Shown piece by piece: positions 1 through 8,800 of a DNA stretch of 64,000 bases. Both the position numbers and the translations under genes were made by a program. The notes beneath the pieces were generated by a model. The model saw only the letters and a program-made list of their open reading frames with translations. It searched no databases and was not told the DNA's origin. Each line of letters starts with the position of its first letter. Position 1 is the first letter of the stretch. The stretch spans positions 1 to 64,000 of the forward strand of contig JAFTFU010000002.1 of NCBI GenBank assembly GCA_017458285.1. Direction: 5' to 3'. The DNA comes from Clostridia bacterium. Its GTDB lineage: Bacteria > Bacillota > Clostridia > TANB77 > CAG-508.

Positions 1-146
1 ATCATTTGACTTCTCAGCATAGCCTGTAAACCAAATTTTAATGCCGAATATTGTTCATTTTGTTTCTTGATAATTCTATAAAACCAAACTAAAACAGTCG
101 CTACAGACGGCACTCCTAAAGCACCAAGTATCTGATACCATGTCAT
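1..146 (-). CDS. Small holin-like membrane protein (partial)
   Basis: Forty-eight codons are visible before the gene runs off the left edge. The ATG at 146-144 has AAGGAGG six bases upstream; the ATG at 152 would sit directly on that ribosome site and is less likely. The protein opens MTWYQILGALGVPS, a short hydrophobic segment (about residues 5-22) followed by a basic, Gln-rich stretch. It follows the LL-H-type holin gene, separated by a terminator, so a lysis or membrane role is plausible, but I do not recognise a named family and the C-terminus is missing. Confidence 0.6.
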   Translation of the reverse strand, partial: MTWYQILGALGVPSVATVLVWFYRIIKKQNEQYSALKFGLQAMLRSQM

Positions 147-164
147 ATACATCCTCCTTTAATT

Positions 165-199
165 AAAAATAGGGGTTGTCGTTCAACACAACAACCCCT
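165..199 (-). terminator. Intrinsic terminator after the holin gene
   Basis: Minus-strand stem AGGGGTTGT / ACAACCCCT (171-179 with 191-199), followed on that strand by ATTTTT. It lies just past the stop of the holin gene. Confidence 0.75.
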
Positions 200-217
200 A
201 ACTAATCTCTTGCACTT

Positions 218-598
218 TTATTCCTTATGCTTATTAACAACCTCTTCGATTTTAGTAACAAGCCATTCTTCAAAATCACCATAATTGTCGCAAATAGTTT
301 TCATAATATCTGCGTTAAACATAGTATTAACACTATCTTTGGCTTTCTGTAGTGCTATCTTTTGTGCTTCTCTATCAAACGAATCGCTGTCTTTGAGTGA
401 ATCAACGTAGGTCTGTGTTACTGAAAGAACCGCCTGTTCAACAATGGCATTAGCGGTTTCTATATTTTGTTTTACTTTTTCATTGTTGATTTTTTCTTCT
501 GTGATTTTTGTAATCTGGTTACGAGCATAAATTACTATGTAATAAAAAATTGCAAATATTAAAGTTACAAGCACATCGCTAATAATTTCTTTAAACAT
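218..598 (-). CDS. Phage holin, LL-H family
   Basis: A 126-residue protein with one N-terminal membrane segment (about residues 7-25, VLVTLIFAIFYYIVIYA) followed by a long charged helical region (ARNQITKITEEKINNEK onward). This single-TM plus coiled-coil layout and length fit the LL-H-type phage holins, which permeabilise the cytoplasmic membrane so endolysin reaches the wall. The start has AAGGAGGAG seven bases upstream. It lies distal to the endolysin and tail-fibre genes on the same strand, the normal place for a lysis gene. Family assignment is from architecture and remembered family features. Confidence 0.8.
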   Translation of the reverse strand: MFKEIISDVLVTLIFAIFYYIVIYARNQITKITEEKINNEKVKQNIETANAIVEQAVLSVTQTYVDSLKDSDSFDREAQKIALQKAKDSVNTMFNADIMKTICDNYGDFEEWLVTKIEEVVNKHKE

Positions 599-629
599 AC
601 AAACTCCTCCTTATGTAATTTATAGTATT

Positions 630-2387
630 TTATATAGTCTTTTTAATTTTTCCTTTGACATCGACCCTACTTGGTTGCACTGTTGTATCAACTGATAAAA
701 TGTTAATACCTGAGATTGTCGGTATCGCTACCCCTGTATCACTCATCGTAATACTTTCACCCTCTGCAAGTGGTTCGTTAAGGTAGATGTTAGTTGTAAT
801 TTTTTCTCCACTTTCTTCCCTCACCGTTACGGGGATTTTAAAACCATAAGATTCAATATAATCTCCGACGTTGACAAGATGTGATTCTCCTGCGGTCTGC
901 GGAACATACACCAAACGACCTCCGATATCCCAACTACATTCGGAACTGTAATATAAATTCCAATAGAAACCGCCCGCACCAGTACCACCACTCCATTGTG
1001 CGCCCAATAGCGAAATTCTATATACATTCAGATTTGGAACGGTGTATAAGTAATCTCCAACGGGGCGTGCGTAGTTTCCAAGGCATTCAGAACCCATAAA
1101 CAACCAGTCACATTTTGTGGAATAACCCATTGCTGAAATGTAACCCCTTGTATTGCTCACAGTGAAACCTGCACCTTCGTAATTTTCAGTACTCTTTGAT
1201 TCAGCAAAATTGAAGTCATCTGCAACATAAGGTTCACCACCTGCCATGTTGCCATTTCCCCAAATGTTGACACCATTTTCAAATTCCCAAATATTTCCCC
1301 AAGGATTTTCAAGTCCACGATAGGAAACAGAAAGTTTTCCTGCGGTGGTATCAATGGTTTCAACACCGTCTGAACTGATGTGTTTTGTCTGTGTTGCCTG
1401 TCCTGTGGCATTTCCAAGGCTTGAAGTAGCACCTGTGTTAGATGCTTCGTTGCCAGCACCTAATGTATAAGAAACAATTCCCTGACCGATTGCAGTTTGA
1501 AAATTCATTGTTCCCATTTCAATCATGCAAAGAAGCTGATTCATTGAAGCAACCTTTACTGTAGAACTGTGCCAACCATTACCACGATTTTGTGCAAGTG
1601 TTTCCACATTTGGTCTTGTAAGTCTCTGTGTTGAACCGCTTGCCGGCTTTACATCAGCAATAGAACTGAATTTATCTTCAGAGACTTCCATAACCTGTGA
1701 ATCATCAGTAATGTAACTATTTTCGCTCGAATCATATAAACAACCTTCATACGCTCCAAGCAGTACGTAGTCAACGGGTTCGCCTGCTTCATTATAAAAT
1801 GCCGGGTGGAGTTTAAAACCTTCGCCTTTATAGTTAGAAATATAATAGTTAACATTTCTTAAATGATAACCAATTCCTGTGTCCTGCGCTTCGATTTTGA
1901 TAGGTTCAACCTTGTAATAAAAGGCAGGCTGATAGACCATCACCTGACCGTTAGAACCGTCCTCAACATAATCGGAATCTCCATAGTACGCTGTAATAGT
2001 ACCATCATCAAGAACATTACATCTACGCCGACCTCCAAAAGCTGAGAAATCGTTAAAATCGTCGCCAGCCGTTAGAGCTTCAGCATCTGCAAGCCGAGTA
2101 AAGGTACTTTTTTCAAAATCAACATTTAACCCGACAACATATCGAGACTTCCCATCGGTGCTTTCCTCGGTGTTACCATAAATACGGTAATCTTCGAGTC
2201 TTTCATTTGTTTTAAATAACGACTTGTAAGTAAGCGGAGTTTTACCAGAAATTTCTCTTGCACCAATAAAAACTCTTTCATAAGAATTATTTATTCTTGC
2301 ATATATCTCATTGATATATCCGCCATTTTGTGTTCTGATTTGTTTTACTTTTTTAATTTCATTATTTTTTATTGTGTTGATAGACAT
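630..2387 (-). CDS. Tail fibre / receptor-binding protein with C-type-lectin-like domain
   Basis: A 585-residue virion protein. The N-terminal ~80 residues look like a fibre-attachment segment. Residues ~115-155 carry a GRRRCNVLDDGTITAYYGD block seen in tail proteins of Clostridia phages. The later part (about residues 350-505) has the Trp/Gly-rich pattern of a C-type-lectin or formylglycine-enzyme-like fold, including NPWGNIWEFENG, LLGAQWSGGTGAGGFYW and GGRLVYVPQ. That last section resembles the variable region of diversity-generating-retroelement targets (see findings). About 85 further residues form a separate C-terminal domain. RBS GGAGG eight bases upstream; four bases separate it from the next fibre gene. 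Probable role: binding the host surface. Confidence 0.7.
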   Translation of the reverse strand: MSINTIKNNEIKKVKQIRTQNGGYINEIYARINNSYERVFIGAREISGKTPLTYKSLFKTNERLEDYRIYGNTEESTDGKSRYVVGLNVDFEKSTFTRLADAEALTAGDDFNDFSAFGGRRRCNVLDDGTITAYYGDSDYVEDGSNGQVMVYQPAFYYKVEPIKIEAQDTGIGYHLRNVNYYISNYKGEGFKLHPAFYNEAGEPVDYVLLGAYEGCLYDSSENSYITDDSQVMEVSEDKFSSIADVKPASGSTQRLTRPNVETLAQNRGNGWHSSTVKVASMNQLLCMIEMGTMNFQTAIGQGIVSYTLGAGNEASNTGATSSLGNATGQATQTKHISSDGVETIDTTAGKLSVSYRGLENPWGNIWEFENGVNIWGNGNMAGGEPYVADDFNFAESKSTENYEGAGFTVSNTRGYISAMGYSTKCDWLFMGSECLGNYARPVGDYLYTVPNLNVYRISLLGAQWSGGTGAGGFYWNLYYSSECSWDIGGRLVYVPQTAGESHLVNVGDYIESYGFKIPVTVREESGEKITTNIYLNEPLAEGESITMSDTGVAIPTISGINILSVDTTVQPSRVDVKGKIKKTI

Positions 2388-2390
2388 AAA

Positions 2391-3575
2391 TTATTCCTCC
2401 TCATAAATGAAGTATAATTTAGCAGTCTTTTCTGATAAGGCATTGTATTCTGTTTCTGTCATTATGGGATTGTCGCTAATTTTCATATAACTACCTTTAA
2501 TATCTTCTAAAGCAGAACTGACAACTTTATTCTGCACAGGATTCTCGCTTGTTGTACTTAAAACACTATCAACTATTGTTTTATTAGCTTCGACAGCGAT
2601 ACCATCTAATTTAGATTTATCTGCTGACGACATCAATCCTGATACATTTGTTGTAGCATCTGAGTATGTAGTATCAGAAGCAGGCGGGGTATAGCCCAAA
2701 GCTGTTGTTACATTATTTTTTGTTAATTCCCCACGTATAGTTGCAGACGATTTATTTTCTACGTTTTCTAATCCGATTTCTTCTTTCGTTACATTATGTG
2801 GGTTTCCGCTCGTTACCTGACTATGGTCATATGCAATTTTACCTCTATCACCTCTATATGCCGTAGACAAGGTTTCTCCCAAAGCAATAGTTTCAGAAAT
2901 AACAGTATATACACTACCCGTCCAACGATATGTTTTATCGTTATCAAGATTAATATAAATCTTTCCAGATTCACCCGTTATGATATTAGTGTATGTATTG
3001 TCTGAATAAAATTTACCATCGCTGTAATATCCTTCGATAACATCATCTACATAGGAGGGAAGCTGAGAGGACAACACCTTTCCATTAGCATCTAATTCAG
3101 CGACACCATTGGCAGTTCCTTTAAGTGAAGTGTCTAATTTACTATCAAGTGCGTTTTTTACTACCTTATTCTGAACTGGATTAGTTGATGCGCTGTCTAA
3201 CGTAGAATCAACAGTGGTTTTAGTTGCTCCTTCTATAATTCCATCGAGCTTCTTTTTGTCGTCAGCAGAGAGTAAACCGCTTGAAATTTGAGTTGCTTCT
3301 TCGTATGTAGTATCTGTAAACTTAGCATCGCTCGGTACAGATTTTTCTATAGTAAATCCAGTTGATTCTATCTTTCCGTCTGCTGTAAACTTTGGAATTT
3401 GATTTGTTTTACCAGTAACGATAGGAATGTAATCGCTTCGTGTATATTCTTGTGTACCTACATAAACTCTTTTTTGGTCTGTTATGAAATATATAGCATT
3501 GTCATTTTTAGTCGCAGAATCATAATCACTTTGCGAACCATAATAAATTACTACATCAGAATTATTATTAGGCAT
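2391..3575 (-). CDS. Tail fibre / baseplate appendage protein with internal repeats
   Basis: A 394-residue fibrous protein made of duplicated modules: SADDKKKLDGI (~residue 105) with SSADKSKLDGI (~320), and NPVQNKVVKNALDSK (~135) with NPVQNKVVSSALED (~350). It also contains HSQVTSGNPHNVTKEEIGL, a motif recurring in phage fibres and collars. Such proteins form trimeric appendages joining the tail tip to the receptor-binding protein. RBS GGAGGG seven bases before the ATG. It sits between a small tail protein and the lectin-like receptor-binding protein, so the pair probably forms the adsorption apparatus. The exact position in the virion is inferred. Confidence 0.7.
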   Translation of the reverse strand: MPNNNSDVVIYYGSQSDYDSATKNDNAIYFITDQKRVYVGTQEYTRSDYIPIVTGKTNQIPKFTADGKIESTGFTIEKSVPSDAKFTDTTYEEATQISSGLLSADDKKKLDGIIEGATKTTVDSTLDSASTNPVQNKVVKNALDSKLDTSLKGTANGVAELDANGKVLSSQLPSYVDDVIEGYYSDGKFYSDNTYTNIITGESGKIYINLDNDKTYRWTGSVYTVISETIALGETLSTAYRGDRGKIAYDHSQVTSGNPHNVTKEEIGLENVENKSSATIRGELTKNNVTTALGYTPPASDTTYSDATTNVSGLMSSADKSKLDGIAVEANKTIVDSVLSTTSENPVQNKVVSSALEDIKGSYMKISDNPIMTETEYNALSEKTAKLYFIYEEE

Positions 3576-3591
3576 AGTTATCCCTCCAATC

Positions 3592-3915
3592 TTATAAATG
3601 TTTCCATTTCATACTTATCAATGTAGTTCCTCCGCTGCCCCCAGTATCAATACTCCATTTAATCCATTCTTTGTTGCAGAGTATATATGTTTCATTTGTA
3701 TCAACTACGATAGCTTGTGAACCGTCAGCAGCGTTAGTAATCAAATTTAATTTATTCAAATCTTTTTCCAAAAGAGTATATCCACGAATTCTGTATTTCG
3801 TCTCTTGTTCAACGTAACCAAATTGCGGTAGACCGACGTAATACATTTTTAATGTACCAAAATCAGGTGCATTTTCTTTTGATTCAAAAGGCATATCCAT
3901 AATATAATAAGCCAT
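3592..3915 (-). CDS. Small tail/baseplate-associated protein, unknown function
   Basis: A 107-residue protein beginning MAYYIMDMPFESKENAP. I chose the ATG at 3915 because AAGGAGG lies eight bases upstream; an in-frame TTG two codons earlier is too close to the ribosome site. It has no recognisable catalytic motif or membrane segment. Its position between the endolysin and the tail-fibre genes suggests a baseplate or fibre-assembly role, but that is inference from context only. Confidence 0.6.
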   Translation of the reverse strand: MAYYIMDMPFESKENAPDFGTLKMYYVGLPQFGYVEQETKYRIRGYTLLEKDLNKLNLITNAADGSQAIVVDTNETYILCNKEWIKWSIDTGGSGGTTLISMKWKHL

Positions 3916-3940
3916 AACCAAATCCTCCTTATTACGAAAT

Positions 3941-3974
3941 AAAGTCTGCTACAGTTAGTAACGTAGCAGACTTT
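3941..3974 (-). terminator. Hairpin after the endolysin gene
   Basis: Perfect 12-bp stem AAAGTCTGCTAC / GTAGCAGACTTT (3941-3952 with 3963-3974), eight bases past the endolysin stop. On the minus strand only a short ATTTC follows, so termination may be partial. Confidence 0.6.
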
Positions 3975-3981
3975 AAAAAAA

Positions 3982-5601
3982 TTATTTCTTAACAATCTTA
4001 ACTTGTAATTTATCAATCCCTACACCTTTAATACCTGCGTAGCCATTATCATCATTATTATTATAATCTGTAACCCAAGACAGATAATTGTTACTATTCA
4101 GCGTAGAAACTCTGTACTGTATTTTGTAATCGTCAATATCTATTAATTCTGCTTGAATACAATCTATATCTTTACCATAGATACCAGCGTAATCTTCTTC
4201 GTCAATTACCCAAGGGAGATAATTGCTTGATTCGATTAGTTTAACACGATACCTTATATGACCTTTAGACGACTTCATTTTAACTCCTTGAATCGATTGA
4301 TTGGCAAGTCCTGCAAAATCTTCAAGATTCTTCACCCAAGGTAGCCAACGATCATAGATGTATACCTGATAGGAGACATCGATACCTGTATCAGCAATAT
4401 TTTTTGTTGTGCTGACATTGCTTTTAGAATTATCAGTATTTGTTGTAACTACATCGTTCCATTTTGGGCGATAAAAAGCATATACATCATTATCATTCAG
4501 ATATCTTGTTTTCTTTTTGAATGTTGATGTTTCAGCCCAATTTGAGTTATTACCATCAACATTACCTTCCAAAGTTGTAATTGTATTACCATTAACACTT
4601 TCTACAATCCCTACATGACTTGAAAAATACTTATCCGTAGGAGATACACCCGAATACCTAAAGAAAATCAAATCTCCTGATTGTGGGATTTTACTACCTT
4701 TTATAAACCAAGCACCATATACACCATCAGAGTATCTCGGGATATCCCCTGCACCACCATAAACAGATTTAACATACTTTCCAATAAACCCACAGTCCTG
4801 CATAATGGCTGATACGGCAAAAGCACACCAATCATAAATTGTACCCAATTTGAGTTTTGTTTTACATACATATTCACCGTTTTTACCGATATAGTTTCTT
4901 GCGGTTTCAAGAAATTTTGTTTTATCATCAATAGTAGTTGTTTTAGTCGAAATTGTTGTAGAAGTTGTTTTTGTTGTAGCACTTGTCGAACCGCTTGTTG
5001 TATTAAATAAACTATCGTCATACAGATAATCCATATCAACATCGCCATTTATGCCATTAACTTTGCCTTTCCATGAGTATTGCCAAATTGCACAAGTATA
5101 AACAGGTTTAGTTGCATCGGGAGCTGCATACCATAATTTATAATTTTTTATCTTATTATAATTGAATACATTTTTTAACCAATTATAATTAGAATAAAGT
5201 ACAGGAGTGTAACCAGCACTTTTAATTCTCTCCATAAATGCAATAGAACAAGCTGTCCAATCAGGATTATAACCCATATTTTTAGCATATCTTACGCTAT
5301 CTTCCTCGACATCTAAAACTATGAACTTTACATATTTTTTATATTCATTAGCTTTTTTGATTGCAAAATCAGCTTCATCTTTTGCAGTTTTTTCATTTAC
5401 AAAATAGGCAAAGTGATAAGTTGCAAAAGGTATATTATTCTTTACACAACCTGTGGCATTTTTAAAATACTGACTATCTATTTGCGATTCTGACTCAGAA
5501 CCGAAAGTTGACCTAAGAATTGCAAATTCAATACCTGATTTTTTTACTTCACTCCAATCAATACTAAGATTAGCATAACTTACATCAATACCTTTTTTCA
5601 T
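3982..5601 (-). CDS. Endolysin: GH25 muramidase + CHAP peptidase + ChW-like repeats
   Basis: A 539-residue lysin with two catalytic domains. Residues 1-~205 form a glycoside-hydrolase-25 lysozyme (MKKGIDVSYANLSIDW start, acidic FIVLDVEED motif near 95). Residues ~230-385 form a CHAP amidase/endopeptidase, with the cysteine in DWCAFAVSAIMQDCG and the histidine in SSHVGIVESV. Residues ~410-539 hold three copies of a repeat with a conserved W-(L/V)-x-W or LPWV core followed by AGI/AGL, like clostridial ChW wall-binding repeats. Thr/Ser-rich linkers join the domains. There is no signal peptide, so release depends on the holin. A bifunctional peptidoglycan hydrolase for host lysis. Confidence 0.92.
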   Translation of the reverse strand: MKKGIDVSYANLSIDWSEVKKSGIEFAILRSTFGSESESQIDSQYFKNATGCVKNNIPFATYHFAYFVNEKTAKDEADFAIKKANEYKKYVKFIVLDVEEDSVRYAKNMGYNPDWTACSIAFMERIKSAGYTPVLYSNYNWLKNVFNYNKIKNYKLWYAAPDATKPVYTCAIWQYSWKGKVNGINGDVDMDYLYDDSLFNTTSGSTSATTKTTSTTISTKTTTIDDKTKFLETARNYIGKNGEYVCKTKLKLGTIYDWCAFAVSAIMQDCGFIGKYVKSVYGGAGDIPRYSDGVYGAWFIKGSKIPQSGDLIFFRYSGVSPTDKYFSSHVGIVESVNGNTITTLEGNVDGNNSNWAETSTFKKKTRYLNDNDVYAFYRPKWNDVVTTNTDNSKSNVSTTKNIADTGIDVSYQVYIYDRWLPWVKNLEDFAGLANQSIQGVKMKSSKGHIRYRVKLIESSNYLPWVIDEEDYAGIYGKDIDCIQAELIDIDDYKIQYRVSTLNSNNYLSWVTDYNNNDDNGYAGIKGVGIDKLQVKIVKK

Positions 5602-5621
5602 AAAAATCTCCTTTCTAAATA

Positions 5622-5651
5622 TAAAAATAAGTTGGCTAAATCATAGCCAAC
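5622..5651 (-). terminator. Intrinsic terminator before the endolysin gene
   Basis: Minus-strand stem GTTGGCTA / TAGCCAAC (5631-5638 with 5644-5651) with a five-base loop, followed on that strand by TTATTTTTAT. It lies just past the stop of the preceding small gene. Confidence 0.75.
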
Positions 5652-5663
5652 AATCAATTTATA

Positions 5664-5879
5664 TTATTCAGTTTTTGATTTTTCCTGTTGTATTGCCTTG
5701 TCGTACTCTTCTTTATCACGCTTATATTGTTCAACGGATGCAATATGTACTTGTTCGAGAAAATACTTTAAAACATCTTCAACAATAAAAGGCGGCAAAC
5801 CCGATTTTTCACATAGTTTTAAAATATCTTGCTTAAATTCTTCTCTTGCTACCGTAATAGGTTTTGATATTTCATTCAT
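5664..5879 (-). CDS. Small conserved phage protein, unknown function
   Basis: A 71-residue acidic protein beginning MNEISKPITVAREEF. The chosen ATG at 5879 follows AAAGG with a 7-base spacing and overlaps the end of the tail-tip gene by eight bases, implying translational coupling. The predicted helices (FIVEDVLKYFLEQVH and EQYKRDKEEYDKAIQQ) suggest a short coiled-coil. Similar short proteins often sit between tail-tip and lysis genes in Clostridia phages, with no defined function. Confidence 0.6.
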   Translation of the reverse strand: MNEISKPITVAREEFKQDILKLCEKSGLPPFIVEDVLKYFLEQVHIASVEQYKRDKEEYDKAIQQEKSKTE

Positions 5880-8800
5880 TTTTATTACCTTTCCTTTCTT
5901 GATTTTTAAATTGATTTTCAAGATATATAGGTGTAAACTTTATAATTTCTTTTCCCTGTTCTTGTATGTCATCCGGCGTAGATTTTGACTTAATTCTTTT
6001 TAAAAATTCATCAACTTCCTTTTCGCTAAATGAATATTTCTTATCACTTTTGAATTTATTTTTAGTTTTTGATTTTGACCCACCATCAATCTTTGCCGAC
6101 AATTCCTGTATTGCCTTTATCAAATATGGAATAAACTTGATAGGCTGAATAGATAATTTTGTAGTTAATTCATCTTCATGCACTAAATCAGGTAATATCT
6201 CCTGTAACTGTTGTGCGATAATGCCTATATCTTCATGTTTGTTATCTGTTCTCCAATCAAACGACTTCATCTCAATTTGATTTAATATATTAACTGCATT
6301 AATTTCACTATCAATAATATTTGTTTTCATTCTAACGTCAGAGCTGCTATTTATTATCGCATTGTTAATTGCATAATTGTGCATATCAAGATTATTATAG
6401 CAGTTCACTAATCTGTTAGTGCTATTATATAAATTAAAAGCACCATCTTCAATCTTAAAACTACCATCAGAACCACTGACTAACGCCGTAGTACCTTCAA
6501 TCGAAACACCGTTTGTAGCTGAAAATATCCCGGCATCACCAGAATCGTATCTGATAGTCCGTACATTTTCATTTAACCAGATATTGTTATCTAAATAAGT
6601 AACGTCGCATAAGTGTATTCCTTTGTTACCTCTTGTTGAATCTTCTGCATAATATACAATTTTAACATTATAATTTCCATTTCGTTCATCTTGATGCGCT
6701 AAAGCCAAATATGAGCCACCATAACTTAAACCCATGTGAAGTCCTCTAAATTTGCTATCACCTACCCAAGAATTTGTTCCAATTTTACCCACAACAAAAG
6801 GATTGTTATCCATTGAATACTTTTTATAATAATAAGTCTGACCCGTAGAATTTAATGACATTAATAAGTATGTAGTATCATCATCGGTATTAGTATACTT
6901 ACCATACAAGTTTAATCCTGTAGTATTTAATTTTATCAAGGCGTTACCAGAATTATTATTTATATTTAGCCCTTGATTATCTAAACGTAAAATTCTTTCT
7001 TTTTCTTCGGATGAATTATAAATGCTTAATCCTGCACGGTTTGAAACTTTATCAAATTGTATATATTGATCAACATCATTCCAAGCAACTCGAACTTTCT
7101 CACAATCCAAAGAAACGACTACACCTTCATCATTCCTTGATACAATGGCTGTTATATCAGTTTCAGTTTGCGTAATTCGAGAAGTAGCACCTGTAATAGA
7201 ATTGTTTGCAGTTATATCTAAGGCAGAGCCATCACCCTTAATATGAAGTGTGCCATTTTCATCTACATAAAAAATACTTTCTGTAGTGTTATTAACAGTT
7301 TTAGAAATTGTTAATAAATTAGTAGAATTAGGATTAACATTGAAAATATTTTTGTCGTTCTTAACTGTAAATCCATCACTATCAAATTTCATACTTCCAG
7401 TTTCATTATATATTCCTAATTGTTCGCCTAAAATCAATCTGCCTACGATTGTATCACCATTGACACCATAAGCATATTTTACTTCATTCGTTTCGGGGTC
7501 AATATAATAATATTTGCCTATTGCTGTTTTGACATTTAACCAATTATCATCTGTAACAGCAAGAGTGGAATTAATGATTTTTAGTTGACAATTATCGTAT
7601 TCATCTAAAATATCATTATACTGTCTACATAAAATCCCATGTTCGTCCCATGTTTGAGTTTGGTTGGAAGCTCCATTGATAATCTTGTTATTTGTAACAT
7701 CTAATCCTTTTTCTACCCAATGTGAGATTGTTTGTTTACTTTTTTCTCCTTGTTCCGCTTGATGCTGAGTATAACTATAAGAAGTTGCCATATTTGACAT
7801 TGACTGCATTAAAGACTGTTGATCTGAATAACCATCAGCGGTTTTCATTACATCTGAAAACTCTACGGACATATCATCTAAATTACTATAATCAATTTCA
7901 TAGTTTATCAACCTTAATTTATATACGTTGTCATCAACTAATATTCTTATCCAGTTGCCAACCTTGAAATATTGTGTAATAATTTTAAATTTAGGAATCA
8001 CTAATAGATTCAATAAAGAAGCAGTTATAGAGTGTTGTAACTCAGCAGAAGTATACAGTTCTTTTTGCGCTGTATCTATAAACTCTAAAGCCTTTTCAAA
8101 TAATTCCGTATTATTTAAGCCATCCGAAATATAGTTAGAATTTGAAAACTTATCCTCTCTTTTGTAAGCACAAAATTCTAACCATAAATCTAAACCAAGA
8201 AAATTTTCAAAATCTAAATTCTTTTGAATATTTGCTCTGTGTTCATTTAATATCGATTGCAGTCCATGCTGTATCAAAACATCATTATCATATTTTCCGG
8301 TTATAATGTAGATTTCGTTTTGTCTAATGTTTTGTTCATTCTCAATGGCTTTCAATTTATTATAGTAATTTTTATAAATTTTTTCGTATAGATTATTGCC
8401 ACCCCACGTCTGATTAGTGGCAACACCTTGTTCAACTAAGATATCAATACATGATTGACATATATTCTGAAAACTATTCAAACTGTCAAGATTATATTTT
8501 TTTAGTTCACTCTTAAAATCAGAAATATCTTTTGCAAATAAACCTGTTATATCAGTTTTTTCTTGATTTTCTTGCGATAACGCTTTTTGAATTTTCTGAT
8601 TAACATAATTCTCGTAGTTCGCATTTATCAGCACAGTTATTTTTGCACTTGTAGCATTATCATCTTCGTCAGAATAATTTTCAACATAAAAAATACCTTC
8701 CCATGTTGTTTTATTCAAACTCGACGAAGTTACTTTTATTCGATAATTGGCATTAACAAGACACTTTGCTACAGATAATACGGCGTTATCTGCCGTAGCC

